A stretch of 18,321 bases of DNA from positions 1 through 18,321 of the forward strand of contig JAAFHJ010000038.1 of NCBI GenBank assembly GCA_013298325.1, given 5' to 3'. A program made the position numbers and the translations under genes. Below the pieces are notes generated by a model. That model made no database searches and had not been told where the DNA came from. It saw nothing but the letters and a program-made list of their open reading frames with translations. This stretch comes from Myxococcales bacterium (lineage in GTDB: Bacteria > Myxococcota_A > Polyangia > Polyangiales > Polyangiaceae). Below are positions 1 to 7,340 of the stretch, in pieces; positions within the stretch are counted from its first letter, which is position 1, and each line of letters starts with the position of its first letter.

Positions 1-40
1 GATGCGCTCACTAGGGGAGGTTGGGCCCTGCGCAAAGCGA

Positions 41-1177
41 CTATCGGAGAAACGCCCATCCGGCGCCCGCAAGGAAGAGAAGAACGCCGAGCACCAGGGC
101 CGCAACTTGCCACCCGGGGATGTGCGTCCCCGGCAGGTCGATTGCGTCGTCGGCCGGGTCGTACATCATCGGCGCCGGCGGTGAGCTCGGTGCCCCCTTT
201 AAAGAGGCGGGCGCGTCGTTCCCGCCGCTTTTTGCGGGCGGCGCGATTGAGTGGACGCGATTGCTCGAGTTCGGGTCGGTGGGGAGCGTGTACTTGCGGT
301 ACTTGAGTTCGTCTTCCGCGGTCGTCCCCGTCAGCGCTTCGCCGTCAAAATGGGCGACAATCACCGTGATGTTGTCGTGACCACCTGCTTGATTCGCACG
401 ATCGATGAGCGCCTTGCACATCTCCTCGGGCTCCGTCGAGGAGAGAAGGAGCTCGCGAATGTCGTCGTTGCGCATCATTCCCGACAGACCGTCGCTGCAC
501 ATCATGAGCAAGTCGCCGCGGCGAAGCTCGACGTAGGTCAAGTCGACCTGGACCGTGTCTGCGGTGCCGAGCGCCTGGAGGATGATGTTGTTGTGTTCGA
601 AGGTCTCGGCCTCTTCTTCCGTGAGCTGGCCAGCCTCGATGAGCTGGTTCACCAACGATTGGTCACGAGTGACCTGCGTCAGTTTGCCAGCGCGAAGCAA
701 ATATCCACGGGAATCGCCGACTTGGGCGAGGAACAGGTGGTTGTCAACCAAGGCAGCCGCGGTGACCGTCGTACCCATGCCGCGCCGGGAGCGATCGGAC
801 TTTGCCTCCTGAAATATCCGGGCCCCCGCGATTTCGACGGAGCGCACGAGACGACGCGCGACCTCGTTGCGATCGGGCGGCGGTTCGACGGAGGCACTTT
901 CCGACATCTTCTCGAAGAGAATGTCGACCGCCATCTGGCTGGCTACTTCGCCGGCGGCAGCACCACCCATTCCGTCGCAGACGGCGAAGAGCATGCCTTG
1001 ATGGGCGAGGGTCGTGGTTCGGGAAACCTCCAAGAGGCCGCGGCTACGGTTCGAAAGATCAGCGACGAGGAAGTTGTCCTCGTTGTGTTCGCGAATCTGG
1101 CCGACATCCGTCCGTGCAAATAGACGAACTTCCAAGGGGCCGCCGGGCGGCTGAGCATTCACTTCAAGCTGGGTCAC
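41..1177 (-). CDS. PP2C-family Ser/Thr protein phosphatase with C-terminal membrane anchor
   Basis: This 378-residue protein should remove phosphate from Ser/Thr residues using two metal ions bound by aspartates, reversing the kind of kinases encoded elsewhere in the window. All PP2C motifs are visible in order: TDVGQIREHNED (23-34), DGMGG (68-72), GMGTT (133-137), GDSR (154-157), SDGLSGMM (228-235) and GGHDN (265-269). The catalytic domain ends near residue 280. A Pro/Ser/Ala-rich linker follows, then one hydrophobic helix at about 356-377 that ends one residue before the C-terminus. This predicts a tail-anchored enzyme with its catalytic domain in the cytoplasm. The start is GTG, with a GAGG about 10 bases upstream. 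The gene lies 12 bp downstream of the FHA-protein gene on the same strand, so the two are probably cotranscribed. The family call is secure; the anchor is inferred from hydrophobicity. Confidence 0.95.
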   Translation of the reverse strand: MTQLEVNAQPPGGPLEVRLFARTDVGQIREHNEDNFLVADLSNRSRGLLEVSRTTTLAHQGMLFAVCDGMGGAAAGEVASQMAVDILFEKMSESASVEPPPDRNEVARRLVRSVEIAGARIFQEAKSDRSRRGMGTTVTAAALVDNHLFLAQVGDSRGYLLRAGKLTQVTRDQSLVNQLIEAGQLTEEEAETFEHNNIILQALGTADTVQVDLTYVELRRGDLLMMCSDGLSGMMRNDDIRELLLSSTEPEEMCKALIDRANQAGGHDNITVIVAHFDGEALTGTTAEDELKYRKYTLPTDPNSSNRVHSIAPPAKSGGNDAPASLKGAPSSPPAPMMYDPADDAIDLPGTHIPGWQVAALVLGVLLFLAGAGWAFLR

Positions 1178-1189
1178 GGAAAGCTTTCC

Positions 1190-2407
1190 TCACTCCTTGA
1201 GCCCGCCAAAGGCGGGCTGGAGCTCCAGTCGGAACAATTGCTGCCCGACGCGGAACTGGTCCTTGTGGCGCAGCTCGACGTCGTTGCGGAGGCGATAAAA
1301 CGTGCCATTCGACGAGCCGAGATCCCAGAGCGACACGCGGGCGCCCCCCTCTTCAATCCGCACCGCCGCGTGGCGCCGCGAAAGGAAGGGGTCGTCTGTG
1401 AAAACGATGTCGCCGGACTCACGCCCGATGACCGTTTCGCTCCGGCGAAGATTGTAAATATCGAGGGAAGTTCCCTCGACGCCACGCTGCACGAGACGGC
1501 CGAAACGACGGGCCGCGGGCGTCCCGAACAGGAACGTGTCCTGCCCGATCCGCGCGGGGGTGAGGTCTTCGGCGCCCAACACGGCTTCGAACCTTAACAC
1601 CTGCTGCCCCACCAAGAATAGGTCTTGATCGGCAAGCGGCACCGGTCCCGCTTCTGTCCCCGTTCTCGACCGGCGCAGACGAAGGTAAATTCCGTTCCCT
1701 TCGCTCGTGTCGACGAGGTAGGGGCGCCCTTCGCGGAGCTCGATGCGGGCGTGCTTCGGCGAAAGGAAGCGGTCGTCAGGGATCCGAATGTCCCCTTCGT
1801 TTCGGCCGATGTCGAGCCGTTCGTAAACGCTGTGGCTGACCCCTTCGCTGCCGTCCTTGGCGATGACAATCAGTCGCCCGACGAGCGTACGCACGGGGGC
1901 CGCCACTGGAACCGGCACCGGCACGGCGACAGGCACCGGGGCTGCTTGAACGGGCGCGGCGGTGGGCGGTAGCTTTGTGCCGCAAAACCGGCAGAAGACC
2001 GAGGCGTCGTCCGCTTCCTTCGTGCATCCCGGGCAGACGCGCCCCGCGCCGAATGCGGCCGGAGCCGTTGCCGGCGGGACAACTGCCTCTTGGCGCACCG
2101 TTCCGGGCGTTGCCAGTACCGGCGCGGCGACCGGGGACGCAACCGGTGCGGCCACCGGTGCGGGCGGCGCGGGCGGCGCCGTAAGTTCCCCCCCGCAGGT
2201 TAGGCAAAACCGAAAGTTGGGAGGGTTTTGGGCGCCGCAGGTGGCGCAGGGCCCGTGGGGGGCTGGCGCCGCAACGGCCGGCGGCGCTGCGGCCGCGGGA
2301 GGTGCTGCAGGCGCGACGAGGCGATTGCCGCACTCCTGGCAAAAGAAGAGGCCTTCGGGATTGGTCTTACCGCAAGAGCTGCAATTCACGGACGCCGGAT
2401 GGGACAC
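1190..2407 (-). CDS. Protein with three zinc ribbons and two FHA domains
   Basis: This 405-residue protein is probably a phosphothreonine-binding adaptor. Three near-identical zinc ribbons, each CxxC-x10-CxxC, sit at cysteines 9/12/23/26, 54/57/68/71 and 125/128/139/142, separated by Ala/Pro linkers. Two FHA domains follow. The first, about 175-265, has GRNEGDI, LSPKHARI and a degenerate EGNGIYL. The second, about 305-395, has IGRESGDI, LSRRHAAV and a canonical LGSSNGTF, so it is the better candidate for phosphothreonine binding. The start chosen is GTG 2407, because a GGAGGGG lies just upstream at good spacing; an in-frame TTG 21 bases further up lacks this. There is no signal peptide, so it should be cytoplasmic. 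The PP2C phosphatase follows 12 bp downstream, suggesting a shared signalling role. Binding partners cannot be read from the sequence. Confidence 0.92.
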   Translation of the reverse strand: MSHPASVNCSSCGKTNPEGLFFCQECGNRLVAPAAPPAAAAPPAVAAPAPHGPCATCGAQNPPNFRFCLTCGGELTAPPAPPAPVAAPVASPVAAPVLATPGTVRQEAVVPPATAPAAFGAGRVCPGCTKEADDASVFCRFCGTKLPPTAAPVQAAPVPVAVPVPVPVAAPVRTLVGRLIVIAKDGSEGVSHSVYERLDIGRNEGDIRIPDDRFLSPKHARIELREGRPYLVDTSEGNGIYLRLRRSRTGTEAGPVPLADQDLFLVGQQVLRFEAVLGAEDLTPARIGQDTFLFGTPAARRFGRLVQRGVEGTSLDIYNLRRSETVIGRESGDIVFTDDPFLSRRHAAVRIEEGGARVSLWDLGSSNGTFYRLRNDVELRHKDQFRVGQQLFRLELQPAFGGLKE

Positions 2408-2411
2408 TACA

Positions 2412-2418
2412 CCCCTCC
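2412..2418 (-). promoter_or_regulatory. Ribosome binding site deciding the FHA-protein start
   Basis: The minus strand reads GGAGGGG followed by TGTA and the GTG at 2407. This near-perfect anti-16S match lies within the slightly longer reading frame beginning with TTG at 2428, and it supports the shorter start. Confidence 0.7.
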
Positions 2419-2524
2419 GTTCCGTCAAGAACCGTCGGTGCCTCGCCGACCGAATTCTCGGCGACCTGCCGTAAGGTTGGCGTCGAGTGTCGGGCGCGTG
2501 GGCCTCAAACGCGATGTCGCGGGC

Positions 2525-3235
2525 CTAGAAGTCGTGGGACTCGAGCGCGACGATGAGGCCGAAGGTCTGTGCAAATGCCGCCGGACGCTTTTGCGTGGCC
2601 GAGTCGACGTAGCCGCCAAACACCAGCCCCCGGTAGGCCGCACCGAGGCGAAGCGACGACGAGCGGGAGAGCTGGATCTCGGCGCCCCCTTCGAGAAACG
2701 TCGAGCCGCCGCCGGTGTCAAACCCCCAGCTTTCGCCGTAGCCGATCGCAGCCACGCCGCAGCCCGCCCAGGGCGCGACTGCGCGACCGGAGGGGGCGAG
2801 GTAGCGGAGGTTGAACTGAAGCTGCTGAAGCATCGCGAGCCGATAGATCTTGTTCGACTCGTGTTTGGTCATTTCGTAGGTGCCGCCGACCGACCAGCCG
2901 CTCGGAAACCGGTAGCCGCCCGTGGCAAAAATGCCGGCGCCGCTGCCAAAAACGCATGGCTCATCGGTGCGTCGGCACAGCGCGCCTGGACTCAGGATGA
3001 CCTCGGTCGCAAACCCGACGCCCCCCAGCGTGTAGCCGCGCGATTGTCGCGGCACGAGCGGTGCGCCGCCCTTGGGATTTGGCCCGCTCTCCGGCTTTTC
3101 GGAGAACTCCGGCGGCACATTCGCCGCGGGAACCGGCGCGTCGGCAGCGGCCGTTGTGGGGAAACCGAAGACATAAAGGGCGCTTGCCGCACAAGCGGCC
3201 CGCCGAAGACGCTGGAAAACGGAGGCGCGCGTCAC
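2525..3235 (-). CDS. Secreted outer-membrane beta-barrel-like protein
   Basis: I do not recognise a named family in this 236-residue protein. It begins with a clear signal peptide: basic residues around 3-12, a hydrophobic stretch, and TTAAADAP as the likely cleavage region near residue 31. The mature part has Gly/aromatic-rich alternating segments typical of small outer-membrane barrels (GGYRFPSGWSVGGTYEM, FNLRYLAPSG, LRLGAAYRGLVFGGY), and it ends in LESHDF with a terminal Phe. The GTG start at 3235 is chosen because it opens the signal peptide directly; no strong ribosome site precedes it. The frame is open much further upstream, but that extension is antisense to the acidic-protein gene and is not real. 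The gene lies 117 bp upstream of the FHA gene on the same strand and may be separate from that operon. A porin-like or structural barrel role is an inference. Confidence 0.75.
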   Translation of the reverse strand: MTRASVFQRLRRAACAASALYVFGFPTTAAADAPVPAANVPPEFSEKPESGPNPKGGAPLVPRQSRGYTLGGVGFATEVILSPGALCRRTDEPCVFGSGAGIFATGGYRFPSGWSVGGTYEMTKHESNKIYRLAMLQQLQFNLRYLAPSGRAVAPWAGCGVAAIGYGESWGFDTGGGSTFLEGGAEIQLSRSSSLRLGAAYRGLVFGGYVDSATQKRPAAFAQTFGLIVALESHDF

Positions 3236-3538
3236 GGGCGGCAAGCTACACAAAAGCCTGCGGGCCGGCGCCGAGATTTGCGCGAACGGCAGGAGGCGCG
3301 GGGCGGCGGAGGCGGACGTTCGAAAATCGTGCCGAAGGATTGCACGTTTCCGCCGTGGGGCGACCCTGCGATGCCGCGAGGTAAAATGCTGGCATTCGCA
3401 GAAATCGTCGCCTCGGTGCGTCGACCTCCTGAAGTTCGATGCTTGACACGATTTGTGCGTTGAGTAGTGGGCGGACCGCGCCGGGCCCCCCGCCGTACTC
3501 ACCTCACGGGCCGAGCGCTTTTTTGGAGCACAACGACG
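3236..3538. other. Divergent intergenic region between barrel protein and acidic-protein genes
   Basis: This stretch of about 300 bp separates two divergent genes and holds no credible reading frame of its own. It contains a TTGACA-type promoter toward the right-hand gene (3443-3470) and a small inverted repeat AATGC-TG-GCATT at 3385-3396 of unknown meaning. I see no convincing promoter toward the left-hand gene. Confidence 0.5.
3443..3470 (+). promoter_or_regulatory. Candidate sigma-70 promoter for the acidic protein
   Basis: A perfect -35 TTGACA at 3443-3448 is followed after 16 bases by TAGTGG at 3465-3470, a weak -10 match. It would give a leader of about 60 bases before the ATG at 3539. 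The -35 is convincing; the -10 is not. Confidence 0.4.
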
Positions 3539-3943
3539 ATGGAAATCGTTCTCGACAAGCGCGCAGTGCGGCAGATCAGACTCTCGGCTCAAGACGCCAT
3601 CGAAGAAGGCGATACCGAGACGCTGCGCGAAGATATTCTCGAAGCTTTCACCGAAGAACAGGTGGAGGAAATCGAGCGCCGTCTCGACAACGGCGATTTT
3701 TACGAGTTCCTCACCGACATGCTCGAAGAGTGGTCGGGCGACGACGTCGATGAGCTCTTCGAGCTCGTCGACGCCCAGCTTGGCGACATCGGAATTGACG
3801 TCAAATTCGAGAAGAAGGCGGCTGCTGCCGCAGACGACGAAGAGGAAGAAGCCGACGAAGAGTTCGACGACGACTTCGAGGACGAAGACGACGAGGACGA
3901 AGACGAGGAAGAAGGCGAGGCCGAGCCCGACGACGAAGTCTGA
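3539..3943 (+). CDS. Small protein with helical N-domain and extreme acidic tail
   Basis: I do not recognise a characterised family. The 134-residue product has an N-terminal, probably helical domain (1-93) that mixes charged and hydrophobic residues. From residue 99 to 133 it is almost only Asp and Glu, with no Lys or Arg after position 93. The ATG at 3539 is chosen because a GGAG lies 10 bases upstream; an in-frame GTG at 3467 would add an unrelated basic leader. It has no signal peptide and no membrane helix, so it should be cytoplasmic. Acidic tails of this kind occur in proteins that mimic nucleic acids or bind basic partners, such as the RNA polymerase delta subunit of Gram-positive bacteria, but no homology to that protein is claimed. 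The gene stands alone, with its own promoter and a strong terminator. Confidence 0.85.
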   Translation: MEIVLDKRAVRQIRLSAQDAIEEGDTETLREDILEAFTEEQVEEIERRLDNGDFYEFLTDMLEEWSGDDVDELFELVDAQLGDIGIDVKFEKKAAAAADDEEEEADEEFDDDFEDEDDEDEDEEEGEAEPDDEV

Positions 3944-3972
3944 GCGACGCAAAGACGCCTTTTTTCTGCTGA

Positions 3973-4010
3973 AAAGCGCCCCACCGACTTGGTCGGGAGG
4001 GCGCTTTCTT
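3973..4010. terminator. Bidirectional intrinsic terminator between converging genes
   Basis: AAAGCGCCC (3973-3981) pairs perfectly with GGGCGCTTT (3999-4007). Inside the loop, CCGAC (3984-3988) pairs with GTCGG (3992-3996). A TTTCTT tail follows on the plus strand. On the minus strand the stem ends in CTTTTC. It lies 30 bp past the acidic-protein stop and about 23 bp past the lipoprotein stop, so it can serve both transcripts. Confidence 0.85.
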
Positions 4011-4032
4011 CGTCGCGCGTTTAGGCTGTCGA

Positions 4033-5181
4033 TCAGTCGTGGAAACCTGTGTTCCAGGTGTCGCGCACATAGTCGCGGCAGCCGACCTCACGCTTCGCCT
4101 TGGTGGCGTTGCCGGAATTCGGGGAAGCGGCGCTCGAAGGCGCCAGCGTCGGGCACAATTCTCCGTTGCACGATGACCAGGGGGAATCGGGCATATCCTT
4201 CTGCAAGGACTGGAGCTTTTGGCACGCGGCCCCCTCGTCTCCGGCGAGGTGGCGGAGGCGAGCCTCATGGAAGCGGGCATCGTCGCGGAGGGTCGACGTC
4301 GTGAAGTCGGTCGCGAGCCGGTGCCAGGAGGCTTCCGCGGCACCCCGGTCATGAAGGGCGGTCTCTTGGAGGCGCGCCAGCATGGCAAGTGCGGGCGTAA
4401 AACGCGGGCGCTGGTAGGTGCCAAGAAATTCAGAGACTTCGCGTACCGCGAGGAGCCGCTTTAGGTGAGCGACCGCCGTCTCCCCTTGGCCGCTTCGCGC
4501 TTCGATTTCGGCCGCATGGAAGAGGGCGTCGTCGAAGTAGGCCCCTTTTGGGTACGGGAACCGGTCGGCTACGGCGACGTAAAGCGCAACAGCGTCTGCC
4601 GTTTTTCCAAGTTGATCCAAACGCTTGGCGCGCTCGTAGACGACGTGCTCTTCCAGTTCGGTCCCTGCGAGCGTCTTCTCTTCCGCTGCCAGAAATAGGA
4701 TTGCTGCTTCGGGGCCGTTCCGCCCTTCGACGGCAGCGAGCACGTGCAGGAAGGCCGCGCGCGAAACACCGTGGCTCGGCGCGCCCCGGTAGAGGGCGGT
4801 AAACTCACGCTCCGCGGTCGCCGCGTCGCCACCCTTTTCTGCGTAGCTCGCTGCGGCGTTCTTCGCCTCCGCACCATACGGGGCGCTCACGTCCGGGTAG
4901 TTGGCGAGGAGGAAGGCACGCGCGCCGGCGAAATCTCCCGTGCGTGCGAGCGCTTGCGCTTCGCGAAGCCCCACGTAGGCGCGATCACGGGGGTTTTTTG
5001 CCGTCTCGCGGGCGCGGGTCCAGGCGGCCACCGCCTCGTCGAAGCGACCTGCGCTCTCCGCCCGCCGCGCTTCGGCGACGTCGACCGCGTAGGCGGCCGG
5101 CTTCCCGGGGCCGCAGGCCGCCAACGACGAAAAGATTGCAAAAACAAGTGTATACGCGGCAAGCGGCAAGCGGCGGCCCAT
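4033..5181 (-). CDS. TPR-type repeat lipoprotein
   Basis: The 382-residue product starts with a lipoprotein signal: a basic MGRRLPL, a hydrophobic stretch, and the lipobox SLAAC with Cys at residue 23. It should be anchored by lipid, probably in the outer membrane because no Asp follows the Cys. The rest consists of Ala-rich helical pairs of TPR character, such as AESAGRFDEAVAAWTRA and LDQLGKTADAVALYVAVAD. No catalytic domain is visible. The C-terminus has a Ser/Ala-rich patch and several cysteines that might form disulfides. The ATG at 5181 shares its A with the stop of the threonine aldolase gene (TGATG), and GGAG lies 8 bases upstream; a GTG 3 bases earlier is less well spaced. Translational coupling to the aldolase is therefore likely. 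The specific function is unknown; repeat proteins of this kind often act as envelope assembly scaffolds. Confidence 0.82.
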   Translation of the reverse strand: MGRRLPLAAYTLVFAIFSSLAACGPGKPAAYAVDVAEARRAESAGRFDEAVAAWTRARETAKNPRDRAYVGLREAQALARTGDFAGARAFLLANYPDVSAPYGAEAKNAAASYAEKGGDAATAEREFTALYRGAPSHGVSRAAFLHVLAAVEGRNGPEAAILFLAAEEKTLAGTELEEHVVYERAKRLDQLGKTADAVALYVAVADRFPYPKGAYFDDALFHAAEIEARSGQGETAVAHLKRLLAVREVSEFLGTYQRPRFTPALAMLARLQETALHDRGAAEASWHRLATDFTTSTLRDDARFHEARLRHLAGDEGAACQKLQSLQKDMPDSPWSSCNGELCPTLAPSSAASPNSGNATKAKREVGCRDYVRDTWNTGFHD

Positions 5182-6251
5182 CACGAGAGCTCCAGACCCG
5201 GTTGCCCGGCGGCGAGGGTGAGTTCGGCAACGACGTGGACGACGATGGCGGCGGCGCGGTCGATCGCGGCGGTGTCGACGTCACGGTGGGTCACGAAACG
5301 GAGGCGTTTCGGCCCGAAAACGCTCGCGAGCACCCCGTGGCGCTTCGCGGCGGCAGCGACCGCGTCGGCGGAAACGGGAAGATCGACGAGGACGATGTTC
5401 GTCTCGGGCGGCGTCACGACGCCCGCGGAAGAAAGCGCGTCGGCGAGACGCTTTGCATGAATGTGATCGTCGACGAGGCCGCTCCGATGATGCTTCACGG
5501 CATGAAGCGCGCCCGCGGCGAGGATTCCGACCTGGCGCATCCCGCCGCCCCAGCGCTTTCGGAAGCGTCGCGCCTCCTCCACGATGGCGCGTGTGCCCGC
5601 AAAGAGGGACCCCGCAGGAGCCCCTAAACCTTTGGAAAAGCAGACTGTTACGGTATCGAAGGGGGCCACCAAGCGCTCGATCGGCAGGCCGGTCGCTACG
5701 GCTGCGTTCCACAGGCGCGCGCCGTCGAGGTGGGTCGCGAGACCGAGGCGGTGGGCCGCCGCAACCAGCGCGTCTTGATGGGCGGCGTCGAGGATGCGCC
5801 CGCCAGCGCGGTTGTGGGTATTTTCCACGCACACGAGCGACGTGCGCGGGCACCAGTACGCGCGCGGTTTCATCGCCTCTTCGAGATCGGAGACGCCGAA
5901 AAACCCACCGCTTCCGGCCGTTTGGAACTGGACGCCCGAGAGCGCCGGCCCGGCCCCCGATTCGTAGAAGGCGACGTGAGCCCCTTCGCCGACGATCACT
6001 TCGTCGCCGGGGCGCGTGAGGCAGGCGATCGCGAGCTGGTTCCCCATCGTCCCCGACGAGACGAACAGAGCTGCCTCTTTTCCGAGAAGTTCTGCGCCGA
6101 ACGCCTCGAGTCGCAGCACCGTTGGGTCTTCCCCGTAGACGTCGTCGCCGACTTCCGCCTCCGCCATTGCCCGTCGCAGGGCCGGCGAAGGGCGCGTGAC
6201 CGTGTCGCTTCGGAGGTCGATGAAGGTCTGCTCGCTCGTGGACGCGCTCAT
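5181..6251 (-). CDS. Low-specificity L-threonine aldolase (PLP enzyme)
   Basis: This enzyme splits L-threonine or allo-threonine into glycine and acetaldehyde, using pyridoxal phosphate in the cytoplasm. The 356-residue length fits the family. Characteristic segments are FIDLRSDTVTRPS (10-22), VGDDVYGEDPTV (34-45), SSGTMGNQLA (65-74), GEGAHV (88-93), VENTHNRAGG (142-151), HLDGARLWNA (174-183) with the PLP-ring aspartate at about 176, and CFSKGLGAPAGS (204-215) with the PLP lysine at about 207. The ATG at 6251 is preferred because it places the conserved FIDLRSDT near the N-terminus. The frame remains open to a TTG at 6356, but that extension is not aldolase-like and crosses the intergenic operator. 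The gene overlaps the downstream lipoprotein gene and diverges from the FadR-like regulator gene. Confidence 0.93.
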   Translation of the reverse strand: MSASTSEQTFIDLRSDTVTRPSPALRRAMAEAEVGDDVYGEDPTVLRLEAFGAELLGKEAALFVSSGTMGNQLAIACLTRPGDEVIVGEGAHVAFYESGAGPALSGVQFQTAGSGGFFGVSDLEEAMKPRAYWCPRTSLVCVENTHNRAGGRILDAAHQDALVAAAHRLGLATHLDGARLWNAAVATGLPIERLVAPFDTVTVCFSKGLGAPAGSLFAGTRAIVEEARRFRKRWGGGMRQVGILAAGALHAVKHHRSGLVDDHIHAKRLADALSSAGVVTPPETNIVLVDLPVSADAVAAAAKRHGVLASVFGPKRLRFVTHRDVDTAAIDRAAAIVVHVVAELTLAAGQPGLELS

Positions 6252-6346
6252 AAAGGCCTGGCGTTCTACCGCGATTTTTTTCTGCTGGGCGTCGGCTTCG
6301 TGCCAAACCGCGAGAATCCGGTTGCCGATGCGTGGTTGAGTGGGTA

Positions 6347-6361
6347 AGTGGTTCAACCACT
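6347..6361. promoter_or_regulatory. Probable FadR/GntR-type operator
   Basis: AGTGGTTCAACCACT is a perfect 15-bp palindrome with 7-bp arms. Its core TGGTTCAACCA fits the TGGT-N3-ACCA pattern known for operators of FadR-type GntR regulators. A second half-site, GTGGTT, begins 16 bp upstream at 6332. The palindrome ends five bases before the ATG of a FadR-like gene and lies in the gap to the divergent aldolase gene. It therefore probably mediates autoregulation and may also affect the aldolase promoter. The site is seen directly; its binding partner is inferred. Confidence 0.7.
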
Positions 6362-6365
6362 AACT

Positions 6366-7340
6366 ATGGCAGCGGAACCGGCCCCCCTTCGAAGCCCGGT
6401 CGGCGAATTTGTGCAGCTTGCACCGATCGCGCGGACCTCGGTCGTCGACGCAGTATTTATCCAAATTCAACGGGAAATCCTCGCAGGCCGCCTTGCTGCC
6501 GGCGGGCGCCTCCCCCCGGAGCGCGAGCTCGCAGCGACGCTCGGGGTGAACCGTCTCACCCTCCGCGCGGCGCTCGGGCGCCTTGAAGCTCAGGGGTTTT
6601 TGACCACGAAGCACGGCTCGGGGACGCTCGTCACCGTCTGGCAGGAGCATGCCGGGCTCGACGCGCTCGCTCATTGCCTGGCTGCCGTCACGCCGGGGCC
6701 CGAGCGGTCGAGCGAGGGGCGCTTTGAGGCGCCGTTTGTGGCGCTCGTTGCATCGCTGCTCGAAATTCGGCGCGTACTCGTTGCCGAATCGGTCGCGCTC
6801 GCCGCCGCGCGGCATACGGTAGATGATTTGAAAGGACTTCGAGCACTTGCGCTCGCTCAGAAAGGGCGCGCCCACGATCTCGCCGCGTTTGCGCGCGGGG
6901 AGGTCGCCTTCCAGCGGGCGCTCATTCGAGCGGGCGGCAATATCGGTTTTGAGCTGATGCTCAATACGTTCGCGCGCGTGGCGGTCGAGCAGCCCAATTT
7001 GGTCGCGCTCCTTTACGATCGCATCGATATTTCGGTCGGATTCTACGACGCGATCTTCGAGCTCCTTGCCACCCGCGATGCCGACGCGGTTCGCGCTTCG
7101 GTGCGCGGCGTTCTCGAAGCCATCGACGAGGCGTGGGCGGTGCGCCACGGAATTGCGTTGCAGGTTTCGCCGCCAGCGCCGTCGCCGCCGCGGGAGGATA
7201 CGTCCGTCCGCGAAGCGGGAGACGGCGCGGAGTTCGTTGCCAGCGCGTCCCCTTCACTCCGCGCAAAGAAGCGGCGTGAATCCCCGGAAAATGGTGAGAG
7301 CCAATCCAAGAAACGTCCGAAAGAGAGTCGCAAATCATGA
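6366..7340 (+). CDS. FadR-like GntR-family transcriptional regulator
   Basis: The 324-residue protein has a GntR winged-helix domain at about 24-92, with RLPPERELAATLGVNRLTLRAALGRLEAQGFL followed by the wing KHGSGTLV. The C-terminal helical domain contains RAGGNIGFELMLNTF and later VGFYDAIFELLATRDADAVRASVRGVLEAIDEAW. This pattern resembles the acyl-CoA-binding domain of E. coli FadR more than the metal-binding FCD type; the usual FCD histidine is replaced in FQRALIRAGGN. The last 50 or so residues are a disordered Lys/Arg/Ser-rich tail, which is unusual for the family. The ATG at 6366 is chosen; an in-frame GTG at 6348 lies inside the operator palindrome, and neither has a strong ribosome site. 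The stop overlaps the next gene as ATGA. Acyl-CoA as ligand is an inference, supported by the downstream alcohol-oxidase-like gene. Confidence 0.88.
   Translation: MAAEPAPLRSPVGEFVQLAPIARTSVVDAVFIQIQREILAGRLAAGGRLPPERELAATLGVNRLTLRAALGRLEAQGFLTTKHGSGTLVTVWQEHAGLDALAHCLAAVTPGPERSSEGRFEAPFVALVASLLEIRRVLVAESVALAAARHTVDDLKGLRALALAQKGRAHDLAAFARGEVAFQRALIRAGGNIGFELMLNTFARVAVEQPNLVALLYDRIDISVGFYDAIFELLATRDADAVRASVRGVLEAIDEAWAVRHGIALQVSPPAPSPPREDTSVREAGDGAEFVASASPSLRAKKRRESPENGESQSKKRPKESRKS

Noticed and set aside
1..40. Sequence left of the phosphatase stop
   Set aside because: Too short to assign; no hairpin terminator or gene end could be supported.
2228..3463. A 411-codon plus-strand frame
   Set aside because: It is antisense to the FHA and barrel-protein genes, rich in Arg/Ala/Gly with no domain, and typical of shadow frames in high-GC DNA.
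3236..3952. A long minus-strand frame joined to the barrel-protein gene, with a very hydrophobic N-terminus
   Set aside because: It is exactly antisense to the Asp/Glu codon run of the acidic protein and its promoter region; reversed GAN codons read as Val, Phe and Leu. Signal peptide and residue patterns begin only at the GTG at 3235.
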